From Coriobacteriia bacterium (lineage in GTDB: Bacteria; Actinomycetota; Coriobacteriia; Anaerosomatales; SLCP01), in contig SKKZ01000219.1 in assembly GCA_007123455.1 (NCBI GenBank), forward strand, positions 1-11,872: DNA of 11,872 nt. Direction: 5' to 3'. This document shows positions 1 to 6,818 of this stretch, piece after piece. Under the pieces are notes generated by a model, which saw nothing but the letters and a program-made list of their open reading frames with translations, did not search any database and was not told the origin of the DNA. Every line of letters starts with the position of its first letter. The first letter of the stretch is position 1. The position numbers and the translations under genes were made by a program.

Positions 1-42
1 CCACCATCATCCGCCACCTGCCCGGCGGACGGTTGGGCGTCT

Positions 43-71
43 TTCGTGTGCATCGGACCGTGTGTTAGAAT
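43..71 (+). promoter_or_regulatory. Candidate extended -10 promoter for the rimP-nusA-infB operon
   Basis: A TAGAAT hexamer at 66-71 matches the housekeeping -10 consensus at five of six positions. A TG at 63-64, one base upstream, makes it an extended -10 element. With a 17-bp spacer the -35 position is TTCGTG at 43-48, a poor match, which an extended -10 could offset. Transcription would begin near 78, placing the hairpin at 98-120 and the rimP SD in the leader. Bases 1-42 show no gene I can support; they may be the tail of an upstream gene. The assignment is inference from motif and position. Confidence 0.55.
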
Positions 72-97
72 CAGCGAGGCCTGAAGCGTGTCCTGCG

Positions 98-123
98 AGA
101 AGTGGGTAACCCCCGCTTCTTTT
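98..123 (+). promoter_or_regulatory. Leader hairpin ahead of rimP
   Basis: Bases 98-106 pair with 112-120 as a 9-bp stem with one G:U pair (103:115) and a 5-nt loop. T120 closes the stem and is followed by three more T residues (121-123), then G. The element lies between the candidate promoter and the rimP SD, so it would be in the 5' leader. The form resembles a weak intrinsic terminator or attenuator. From memory, a similar GAAGTGGG-type hairpin precedes rimP in many Gram-positive genomes; this is unverified. It could also simply stabilise the mRNA. The pairing is seen directly; the role is inferred. Confidence 0.6.
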
Positions 124-144
124 GTTCTGGAAGGAGGTCGGTAC

Positions 145-633
145 ATGCCGCAAGAACTCGAAACGCGCCTTGAAGCCGCGCTCGAACCCGCTGCGAACAG
201 CCACGGGTTCGAACTCGTCGCTATAGAGATCGTGGGTACCCACGCACAGCCGACCGTCCGCATCTTCCTCGACCGGGACGGCGGCATCGGGCTCGATGCG
301 ATCTGTGAGGCGAACGAGTGGGTCTCTGCCGTGCTCGACGACGTAGACCCGTTCAAGGGTTCATACACCCTTGAGGTGTCTTCGCCCGGCATCGACCGGC
401 CGTTGCGTAAACTCGCCGATTTCGAACGCTTCGCCGGCTCGCACGCCACGATGAAGACCCGCCCGATCGACGGGCATACGAGATTCACCGGCGTCATCGA
501 ACGCGTCGAGGACGACGCAGTGGTCATGGACATCGACGGAGAACCCGTCCACATACCCTTTGAAGACGTGCGCAGTGCACGGCTCAAGGCAGAGGTGGAC
601 TTCGGACACGGAAGGGGCGGTTGTGAGCGATGA
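145..633 (+). CDS. rimP: Ribosome maturation factor RimP
   Basis: RimP is a cytoplasmic assembly factor that binds the free 30S subunit and helps its late maturation. The 162-residue product has the two-domain RimP layout. The N-terminal alpha/beta domain ends in the family's most conserved stretch, Y-T-L-E-V-S-S-P-G-I-D-R-P-L (residues 74-87). A C-terminal SH3-like barrel follows (about 92-155). Length is normal for the family. The ATG at 145 is chosen because a near-perfect SD, AAGGAGG (131-137), sits 7 nt upstream and homology starts there. An in-frame GTG at 88 would lie before the leader hairpin and has no such SD. The stop overlaps the nusA start (ATGA), so translational coupling is likely. 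It is the first gene of the operon. Confidence 0.95.
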   Translation: MPQELETRLEAALEPAANSHGFELVAIEIVGTHAQPTVRIFLDRDGGIGLDAICEANEWVSAVLDDVDPFKGSYTLEVSSPGIDRPLRKLADFERFAGSHATMKTRPIDGHTRFTGVIERVEDDAVVMDIDGEPVHIPFEDVRSARLKAEVDFGHGRGGCER

Positions 634-1772
634 GCTCTGAACTCATGGAGGCGTTGCGCCAGCTCGCACGTGAGAAGAATATCGACGAGTACGAGATCCT
701 GGATCGCCTTGAGCAGCAGCTCGCCGCAACGTACCGTCGCATACTCGACCTTGAGAACGATACGCGGGTAACCATCGACCGGGAGACCGGTAGCATATAC
801 GTCTACGAACTGATCCCGATCGGGGGCACCGAAGAGGAGCCCGAGTTCGAGGAGAAGGACATCACTCCCGCCGACGTCTCCCGTATCGCCGCGCAGGCCG
901 CCAAGAACGTCATCATGACGTCGATCCGCGAGGCGGAGCGGGAGAAGATCTATGAGGAGTACTCGGACCGTGTCGGTGAGAGCGTGACCGGCACCGTCCA
1001 GCAGTCCGACAGCCGCTACACGCTCATCAAGCTCCGTGAGGGCGTCGAGGCACTCCTGCCGCCAACCGAGCAGCCTCCGAACGAGCGCTACGATCACAAC
1101 CAGCGCATCAAGGCTTACATCATCGAGGTTCGCAAGACATCGACGGAGCCGTCGATCGTCGTCTCGCGTACCCATCCGGGCCTGATCCGCCGCCTCTTCG
1201 AACTCGAGGTGCCCGAGATCTACGACGGCATCGTCGAGATCAAGAGCGTCGCGCGCGAGCCGGGTCTGCGGTCCAAGGTCGCTGTATCGAGCCGCGAGTC
1301 GGGCCTTGATCCGGTCGGCGCGTGCGTCGGGCCTAAAGGCAGCCGCGTCCGCATGGTCGTGAGCGAGCTTCGCGGTGAGCGCATCGACGTCATCCCGTGG
1401 GCCGAGGATCCCTCGACCTATGTCGCGAACTCGATATCACCGGCGAAAGTGACCACGGCACTCATCGACGAGAACAACCACATCGCCACGGTAATCGTGC
1501 CCGAGGACCAGCTCTCGCTCGCCATCGGCAAGGAGGGTCAGAATGCACGCCTTGCCGCCAAGCTCACCGGCTGGCGCATTGACATCAAGAGCCAGGCGCA
1601 GGCCGCTGAGGCCGGTATCACAACCCACGCACCGGGTACCGAATCCGGTATCGAGGAGGAGACAGACGGCCGCTGTGTGGCCGTGACGAGTTCCGGGCTT
1701 CGGTGTCGCAACAAGGCACGTCCCGGGAGCGTCTACTGCGGTGTCCACGAAAAGGAGGGCACCGAAACGTGA
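630..1772 (+). CDS. nusA: Transcription termination/antitermination factor NusA with C-terminal Cys/His tail
   Basis: NusA binds RNA polymerase and nascent RNA and modulates pausing, intrinsic termination and antitermination. The 380-residue protein shows the RNAP-binding N-terminal domain (about 1-112), an S1 domain (about 116-185), KH1 with GPKG at 234-237 and KH2 with GKEG at 300-303. This is the short Gram-positive form, without the acidic C-terminal repeats of E. coli NusA. Unusually, after KH2 and a linker comes a compact motif with C349, C359, C370 and H373 (C-x9-C-x10-C-x2-H), resembling a small zinc-binding finger; see findings. The ATG at 630 overlaps the rimP stop and has GGAAGGGG (610-617) 12 nt upstream, a long spacing. 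An ATG at 645 is a less likely alternative because the S-S-E-L-M-E-A-L start matches the family. Confidence 0.97.
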   Translation: MSSELMEALRQLAREKNIDEYEILDRLEQQLAATYRRILDLENDTRVTIDRETGSIYVYELIPIGGTEEEPEFEEKDITPADVSRIAAQAAKNVIMTSIREAEREKIYEEYSDRVGESVTGTVQQSDSRYTLIKLREGVEALLPPTEQPPNERYDHNQRIKAYIIEVRKTSTEPSIVVSRTHPGLIRRLFELEVPEIYDGIVEIKSVAREPGLRSKVAVSSRESGLDPVGACVGPKGSRVRMVVSELRGERIDVIPWAEDPSTYVANSISPAKVTTALIDENNHIATVIVPEDQLSLAIGKEGQNARLAAKLTGWRIDIKSQAQAAEAGITTHAPGTESGIEEETDGRCVAVTSSGLRCRNKARPGSVYCGVHEKEGTET

Positions 1773-2071
1773 CACGTACCCGCAAGATGCCGACGCGAAC
1801 CTGCATCGGCTGCGGCCGCGCCGACGATAAGCGCTCCCTCGTGCGAATCGTTCGCACAAGCGACGGTCACATCGAGGTCGACCCGACTGGGAAGGCCAAC
1901 GGCCGTGGCGCATACGTCTGTCACCGCGTCGAGTGCTTCGACGCTGCAGTCGCACGGCGACGCATCGATTCTGCACTGCGTGTCCACCTGCACGACGACG
2001 ACCTCGACCGAATGAGACGAGACCTCGAGGCGCTGCTCGCCAGCGCAGCAGCCTCGCAGCAAGGACGGTGA
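1769..2071 (+). CDS. rnpM: YlxR/RnpM family RNA-binding protein
   Basis: This is a 100-residue YlxR-family protein. The B. subtilis member was renamed RnpM after being shown to bind and modulate the RNA subunit of RNase P; older work treated it as a nucleoid-associated regulator. Visible hallmarks are the P-T-R-T-C-I-G-C start (C12, C15), the R-S-L-V-R-I-V-R strand and the G-R-G-A-Y-V-C loop (45-51), with a further Cys at 56. Together these give two cysteine pairs. The C-terminal half is helical and charged. I chose GTG at 1769 because it overlaps the nusA stop (GTGA) and has AAAGGAGGG (1751-1759) 9 nt upstream. An in-frame ATG at 1703 lies inside nusA and adds residues foreign to the family. 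No L7Ae-like ylxQ gene follows, unlike in Bacillus. Confidence 0.9.
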   Translation: MTRTRKMPTRTCIGCGRADDKRSLVRIVRTSDGHIEVDPTGKANGRGAYVCHRVECFDAAVARRRIDSALRVHLHDDDLDRMRRDLEALLASAAASQQGR

Positions 2072-2075
2072 CTGT

Positions 2076-4505
2076 ATGCCCAGCATGAGAGTCCACGAAC
2101 TCGCCAAAGAGTTCGGCATGACCTCCAAGGAGCTTCTCGAACAGCTCCAGGCCATGAAGATACCCGCGAAGAACCACGCTTCCACGCTTGTCGAGGCGTA
2201 TGTGGACAAGATCCGCAAGGACCTCGGACCTCTCATCGCCGAGCGCCAGGCCGCAATGGAGGCCGAACGCCTCAAGATCGAAGAGGAAGAGGCCGCGAAG
2301 CGCGCCGCCGAAGAGGCCGTTCGCAAGGCTGCCGAGGATGAGCGTCGGAAGGCCGAATCCGAGGAACGTGCCCGCCGCGAGGAAGCTGCGCGCATTACCG
2401 AGGAGGCTCGACGCAGGGCCGAGGCCGAAGAGGCCGAGAAGCACGCTGCAGAAGAAGCCGCACGCAGGGCCGAAGCCGAAGAGGCCGAGAGGCACGCTGC
2501 GGAGGCGGCGGAGCGTGCCCGTCGGGAAGCAGAGGAGAGCGTGACTCTCGAGAAGAGCGAGGAGGACCGCTACCGCGAGATGGCAAAGCAGGCGGAAGAG
2601 GTCTCCCGCTCGACGATCATCGAGGAAGCCAAGCAGGCGGTCGCGGCCGCGCAAACCGAGCAGGGCAAGCGCAAGAAGCGCAAGGAGAAGCGCCAGAAGC
2701 ATGCGGACGACATCGCCGTGCTGGAACCACACGCTACCGAACCCGTCGCTGCCGGTGACGGCGAGCTGATCACCGTCATCGAAGGCGTCACAGTCGGCGA
2801 GTTCGCTGACGCTCTCGGCGTTCCCTCTACCGAGATCATCAAGCGGCTCATGCTGCTCGGTACCCCTCTTACCGTCAATCAGCCGATGATGAGTGACGTC
2901 GTCGAGCTGATCGCCGACGACCTCGATCGTGAAGTCATCGTCGTTGCACCTGAACAGGAATCGGGCCTGGTCTTCGACGACGCACCCGAGGATCTCGTAC
3001 CGCGTCCGCCGGTGGTCACCGTCATGGGCCACGTCGACCACGGCAAGACCTCGCTTCTCGACGCGATACGTGAGACCGGCGTCGCCGAGACCGAAGCCGG
3101 CGGCATCACGCAGCACATCGGTGCGAGCGTTGTGTTCCACGACGGCAAACAGGTCACCTTCATCGACACCCCCGGACACGAGGCCTTCACCGCAATGCGT
3201 GCCCGCGGTGCCAAAGTCACTGACGTGGCCGTGCTGGTCGTTGCAGCAGATGACGGTGTCATGCCACAGACAGTAGAAGCCATTCACCACGCAAAGGCTG
3301 CCGGTGTGCCGATCATCGTCGCCGTCAACAAGATCGACAAAGAAGGCGCCAACCCCGAACGGGTTCGCCAGGAGCTTACCGAGCACGAAATAGTGCCCGA
3401 GGCCTGGGGCGGTTCGGATATCTTCGTGGACGTATCGGCCAAGCAGCGCCTCAACATGCACGAGCTCCTGGAGATGATACTGCTGCAGGCGGACGTGCTC
3501 GAACTCAGTGCGAACCCCAAGACGACCGCTTCCGGCATCGTCATCGAGGCCAAGCTCGACAAAGGTCGTGGCCCGGTCGCCACGGTACTCGTCCAGCGCG
3601 GAACGCTGCATGTCGGCGACTCCATCGTCGCGGGAACGACCCACGGACGCGTTCGCGCCCTGGTCAACCCCCTGGGTGAGATCGTGACGTCTGCAGGTCC
3701 TGCAGACCCTGTCGAGATCCTGGGCCTGGGCAGCGTGCCGTCCGCCGGTGACGAGTTCCGGATCTTCGCCGATGAAAGAGACGCTCGTAACCTTGCAGAG
3801 GAGCGCTCGCTCAAGCAGCGCCTCCTTGCACAGGAACGCAAGGTCCACGTCTCCCTCGACGACCTGTTCGCCCGGATCCAGGAGGGTGAGCTCAAGGACC
3901 TCAACCTTGTGGTGAAGGCCGACGTTCAGGGTTCTATCGAAGCACTCAAAGACGCTCTCGAGAAGATGGACCGGACCGAGGTTCGGATCAACGTGATCCA
4001 TTCGGCAGTCGGCGCGATCACGGAGACAGATGTCATGCTCGCCGACGCGTCCGATGCCATCATCATCGGCTTCAACGTCCGCCCGGAGCCCAAGGCACGG
4101 GCGATCGCCGAGAAGGAGAGCGTGGACATCCGGCTCTACCGCGTCATCTATCAGGCCATCGAGGACATCAACGCCGCCCGGGTGGGCATGCTCGCACCGG
4201 AGTTCCACGAGGAAGATACGGCGCGGGTCGAGATCCGTGAACTCTTCCGTGTACCGAAGATGGGCGTTATCGCAGGCTCGTACGTGCAGGAGGGTGAGAT
4301 CTCCCGCGACGATCAGGTGCGTGTCGTTCGTGACGGCACCATCATCTACGAGGGCAAACTGGGCTCGCTCCGGCGGTTCAAAGATGACGTCAAGAGCGTG
4401 CGCGCCGGCTTCGAATGCGGTCTCAGCATCGCCGGTTTCCAGGACATCAAAGAGGGCGACATCGTCGAAGCATTCAAGACGATCGAAGTCGCCCGCAAGG
4501 AATAA
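2076..4505 (+). CDS. infB: Translation initiation factor IF-2
   Basis: IF-2 is the GTPase that places initiator fMet-tRNA on the 30S subunit and promotes 50S joining. The 809-residue protein has an IF2_N helical domain at about 1-50, a highly charged Ala/Glu/Arg/Lys-rich linker (about 60-225, probably long helix), and a second IF2_N module at about 235-290. The GTPase core shows G1 GHVDHGKT (318-325), G3 DTPGHEAF (364-371), G4 NKID (418-421) and G5 SAK (454-456). The beta-barrel and C-terminal fMet-tRNA-binding domains follow; the protein ends in the usual K-T-I-E-V-A-R-K-E type. All GTPase motifs are intact. ATG 2076 lies 4 nt after ylxR with AAGGA (2061-2065) 10 nt upstream; ATG 2085 is a possible alternative. 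A 51-nt tandem duplication lies in the linker. Confidence 0.98.
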   Translation: MPSMRVHELAKEFGMTSKELLEQLQAMKIPAKNHASTLVEAYVDKIRKDLGPLIAERQAAMEAERLKIEEEEAAKRAAEEAVRKAAEDERRKAESEERARREEAARITEEARRRAEAEEAEKHAAEEAARRAEAEEAERHAAEAAERARREAEESVTLEKSEEDRYREMAKQAEEVSRSTIIEEAKQAVAAAQTEQGKRKKRKEKRQKHADDIAVLEPHATEPVAAGDGELITVIEGVTVGEFADALGVPSTEIIKRLMLLGTPLTVNQPMMSDVVELIADDLDREVIVVAPEQESGLVFDDAPEDLVPRPPVVTVMGHVDHGKTSLLDAIRETGVAETEAGGITQHIGASVVFHDGKQVTFIDTPGHEAFTAMRARGAKVTDVAVLVVAADDGVMPQTVEAIHHAKAAGVPIIVAVNKIDKEGANPERVRQELTEHEIVPEAWGGSDIFVDVSAKQRLNMHELLEMILLQADVLELSANPKTTASGIVIEAKLDKGRGPVATVLVQRGTLHVGDSIVAGTTHGRVRALVNPLGEIVTSAGPADPVEILGLGSVPSAGDEFRIFADERDARNLAEERSLKQRLLAQERKVHVSLDDLFARIQEGELKDLNLVVKADVQGSIEALKDALEKMDRTEVRINVIHSAVGAITETDVMLADASDAIIIGFNVRPEPKARAIAEKESVDIRLYRVIYQAIEDINAARVGMLAPEFHEEDTARVEIRELFRVPKMGVIAGSYVQEGEISRDDQVRVVRDGTIIYEGKLGSLRRFKDDVKSVRAGFECGLSIAGFQDIKEGDIVEAFKTIEVARKE
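2411..2512 (+). repeat. 51-nt tandem repeat in the infB linker
   Basis: Two imperfect copies of a 51-nt unit (2411-2461 and 2462-2512) lie end to end. They encode two 17-residue units rich in Arg, Ala and Glu (R-R-A-E-A-E-E-A-E-K/R-H-A-A-E). The period is a multiple of three, so the frame is kept. It looks like an in-frame duplication in the helical, poorly conserved IF-2 linker. Confidence 0.85.
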
Positions 4506-4514
4506 GGAGCGACC

Positions 4515-4907
4515 GTGAAGCAGACCCCTCGTACCCGCAAGGTGAACGAGATGGTTCGTGAGGCAGTCGCGATCATCCTCTCGGAGGAGGTCGCCGACCC
4601 CCGTCTGGAGCTTGTGACCGTCACCTCGGCGGAGGTGAGCCCCGACCTCTCGGTGGCCAAGATCTTCGTCATCACCCACGGTGGCGAGGAGCGCTACATG
4701 GAACTCCTCGAAGGACTCGAGTCGGCATCCGGTCGCATCCGGTCACTGCTCGGAAGTCGTATCTCGCTCCGCTTCACGCCCGAACTGCGCTTCGTTATCG
4801 ACCGCTCCGTCGATGAAGGGATGCGCATCTCCGAGGCGCTCAAGGACGTTCCTCCCACCTTGCGCGAGGAACGTGAGGGGGAGACCGACGCCGGTACGGA
4901 TGAGTGA
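4515..4907 (+). CDS. rbfA: 30S ribosome-binding factor RbfA
   Basis: RbfA is a small KH-fold protein that binds immature 30S subunits near helix 1 of 16S rRNA and is needed for 5'-end processing and cold growth. The 130-residue product shows the family pattern: N-terminal R-T-R-K-V-N-E-M-V-R helix, I-L-S-E-E-V-A-D-P-R-L, V-T-V-T-S-A-E-V-S-P-D-L-S-V-A, and the C-terminal L-R-F-T-P-E-L-R-F-V-I-D strand with a helix after it. A short acidic tail ends the protein. Length is typical. The GTG at 4515 has AAGGAG (4504-4509) 5 nt upstream, and this SD overlaps the infB stop TAA, implying coupled translation with infB. No ylxP (DUF503) gene lies between infB and rbfA. Confidence 0.95.
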   Translation: MKQTPRTRKVNEMVREAVAIILSEEVADPRLELVTVTSAEVSPDLSVAKIFVITHGGEERYMELLEGLESASGRIRSLLGSRISLRFTPELRFVIDRSVDEGMRISEALKDVPPTLREEREGETDAGTDE

Positions 4908-5880
4908 CCCTGTGATGGTCGGCTATCACCGGGTCGCCGTAGAGCTGCGAAAAGCCGCCTCCGTCGCCCTGTGCAGTCACGTCAAACCCGACGGTGACGC
5001 GGTGGGATCTGCGCTCGCTTTGACCCTGGCGTTGCGCGAGATCGGCATCCCTGCCATCCCGACCCTCGCCGATGACGAAGAACCGCCCGGCTCCTACGAG
5101 TTCCTCCCCGGCTTCGGCCTGTTCGTGCCGGCTACCGAGTTGGAACCCCCCGATGTCTTCGTTGCCCTCGACACCCCGAGCGTCGAGCGACTCGGGGACG
5201 CCGCGGAACTCGCATCCTCGGCCAGGGCGCTCGTAGTCATAGACCACCATCCGGATAACGCACACTTCGGCACCGTGAACCTCGTCGACCCGGCGGCCGC
5301 TGCGACCGGCGTCATGGTGTGGAGGCTTCTCCGTGCGCTCGAGTACGATCCCTCACCTGAGGTCGCGTTGTGCTGCTGGGTCGCGCTAGTTACCGATACA
5401 GGGCGGTTCGCCTACGACAACACGAAGTCCGACGCGCTGATAGACGGTGCGGCGATGCTCGAGGCGGGTGCCGATGCGGCGGAAGCCCATCGAGCACTCT
5501 ACGAGAGCCGTACCCGGGAAGCGATGGCCCTCGAGTGCCGTGTCCTCTCACGCCTCACCGTCGCCAATGATGGCCGTGTCGCGTACGCATGGATTGAAGA
5601 CGACGACTTCACGCAGACGGGTGCGCGGCCGTGGGAGACCGAACACCTCGTGGACTCGGTCCGTGCGATTGCCGGTATCGACGTTGCGCTGCTGCTGCGG
5701 GTGCGTCCCGATACGGTCCGGGTCAATCTGCGCGCCAAGACCGGCTTCGACGTCAGCTCGGTCGCCAGCCGCTGGGGCGGGGGAGGACATACCGCAGCAG
5801 CCGGCTTCACGTTCAGCGGTGACCGCACGGCCCTCTTAGGGGAATTGCTGCCATACCTGCCGGGAGGTGACAGGGCGTGA
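4900..5880 (+). CDS. nrnA: DHH/DHHA1 phosphoesterase, NrnA-type oligoribonuclease / pAp phosphatase
   Basis: NrnA-type enzymes degrade 2-5 nt RNA fragments to mononucleotides and often dephosphorylate 3'-phosphoadenosine 5'-phosphate (pAp). The 326-residue protein carries the DHH metal-binding motifs: H27 with D31-G-D33-A-V-G-S, an Asp in V-A-L-D-T-P-S, and D115-H116-H117. The C-terminal DHHA1 domain has the substrate-binding Gly-rich motif G293-G-G-G-H297 followed by T-A-A-A-G-F. Length matches the family. It works downstream of exonucleases such as the PNPase encoded here. The start is uncertain: ATG 4900 overlaps the rbfA stop by 8 nt, but the nearest purine-rich SD-like run (about 4874-4882) is 17 nt away. 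ATG 4915 is the alternative, also with a weak SD. Coupling from rbfA translation would explain this. Confidence 0.9.
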   Translation: MSDPVMVGYHRVAVELRKAASVALCSHVKPDGDAVGSALALTLALREIGIPAIPTLADDEEPPGSYEFLPGFGLFVPATELEPPDVFVALDTPSVERLGDAAELASSARALVVIDHHPDNAHFGTVNLVDPAAAATGVMVWRLLRALEYDPSPEVALCCWVALVTDTGRFAYDNTKSDALIDGAAMLEAGADAAEAHRALYESRTREAMALECRVLSRLTVANDGRVAYAWIEDDDFTQTGARPWETEHLVDSVRAIAGIDVALLLRVRPDTVRVNLRAKTGFDVSSVASRWGGGGHTAAAGFTFSGDRTALLGELLPYLPGGDRA

Positions 5881-6818
5881 CCGCATCCCGTCGGGGGGCT
5901 ACCGGGCTCTCCGGCGTTCTGGTGGTCGACAAGCCGGCGGGCATGACCAGCCACGATGTCGTAGCTGCTGTCCGTCGATCGACCGGCGAGCGCCGGATCG
6001 GCCACGCGGGAACACTCGATCCTGCCGCCACCGGCGTGCTGGTTGTCCTCATCGGTCCGGCGACACGGCTTGCCCCGTACCTGACGGCGGCAGAGAAGTC
6101 CTACCTCGCCCGGATCGCCTTCGGGACTCAGACCGCGACCGACGATGCTGAAGGAGAGCCGGTACGGCTCGCGCCCGTGCCCGATCGCCTCGGAGAAGAT
6201 GCGTACGCGGAATCGGTGCTCGAAGGACTCATCGGCAGCCACGAACAACTGCCCCCCGTGTACTCGGCCATCAAACGTGATGGTGTCACCGCATATCGCG
6301 CTGCCCGTGCCGGGGCCCCTCTCACCCTCGACCCGCGATCGATAGAGGTGATCGATGCCCGTCTCGTTGGGATTGTCCGGGAGCCCGATATCTGCTGGGA
6401 CGCGTCGTTCACGGTCTCGAAGGGCACCTATCTGCGCTCCATCGCCCGTGACCTCGGCCATTCGCTTGAAACCGTAGCTCACCTGGGCGCGCTCAGGCGT
6501 ACGGCGAGTGGTTCGCTGACCCTTGCTGACGCACACCCCCTCGATCGCGTCATCGCGGAGGGAGCAGACCTTGCCGACCTGTTCATCGATCCGGTTCATG
6601 CGCTCGGTTTGCCGGTCCGGATCGTGTCCGCTGAAGAGGCCACCCGTGTAAGCCACGGGGTGTCTCTTCCTCTTGCTGCAGAGGCGGCCGGGAGCATCCA
6701 TCCCGGAGCACCTGTCTCGGTCGCAGACAGCCAACACCTCCACGCGATCTATGCGCTATCGGCTGACGGGGGCGTTCTGCACCCGATGAGCGTCATCGCC
6801 GGGGGTGTTCCGAGATGA
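5877..6818 (+). CDS. truB: tRNA pseudouridine(55) synthase TruB
   Basis: TruB isomerises U55 to pseudouridine in the T-loop of nearly all tRNAs. The 313-residue protein has the family motifs K-P-A-G-M-T-S-H-D-V-V (19-29), G-T-L-D-P-A-A-T-G with catalytic Asp at residue 48, and P-P-V-Y-S-A-I-K (Y129 region). It also has the K-G-T-Y-L-R-S-I-A-R-D-L-G segment lining the active site. The last roughly 80 residues form a PUA-like or TruB_C RNA-binding domain. The GTG start at 5877 overlaps the nrnA TGA (GTGA). A very strong SD, GGAGGTGA (5863-5870), lies 6 nt upstream inside the nrnA coding sequence, so this gene should be well translated. It overlaps ribF by 4 nt at its end, the usual truB-ribF pair. 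Confidence 0.95.
   Translation: MTASRRGATGLSGVLVVDKPAGMTSHDVVAAVRRSTGERRIGHAGTLDPAATGVLVVLIGPATRLAPYLTAAEKSYLARIAFGTQTATDDAEGEPVRLAPVPDRLGEDAYAESVLEGLIGSHEQLPPVYSAIKRDGVTAYRAARAGAPLTLDPRSIEVIDARLVGIVREPDICWDASFTVSKGTYLRSIARDLGHSLETVAHLGALRRTASGSLTLADAHPLDRVIAEGADLADLFIDPVHALGLPVRIVSAEEATRVSHGVSLPLAAEAAGSIHPGAPVSVADSQHLHAIYALSADGGVLHPMSVIAGGVPR

Noticed and set aside
11..38. Short inverted repeats (CCGCC/GGCGG at 11-28 and GCCC/GGGC at 20-38) as a terminator of an upstream gene.
   Set aside because: Only 4-5 bp stems, no T-tract, and common by chance in GC-rich DNA.
2072..2075. Missing ylxQ (L7Ae-like) between ylxR and infB, and missing ylxP between infB and rbfA, compared with Bacillus.
   Set aside because: The junctions are clean with no gene remnant. 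As far as I recall ylxQ is also absent from this block in Actinomycetota such as Streptomyces, so this looks like normal order rather than a deletion.
2541..2582. Possible internal starts in infB (GTG 2541, ATG 2580) that could make a shorter IF-2, as known in E. coli.
   Set aside because: The upstream purine runs are 3 nt and 14 nt away, poor spacing, and arise naturally from Glu/Arg codons.
1437..4679. A 1080-codon open frame on the minus strand across nusA, ylxR, infB and rbfA.
   Set aside because: The protein is low-complexity (Leu/Asp/Gly/His-rich) with no recognisable domain. It runs opposite four well-supported genes. G/C at third codon positions removes stop codons from the antisense frame.
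5499..6743. A 414-codon minus-strand frame opposite nrnA and truB.
   Set aside because: Same codon-bias artefact; the sense-strand genes have intact catalytic motifs and the antisense product has none.
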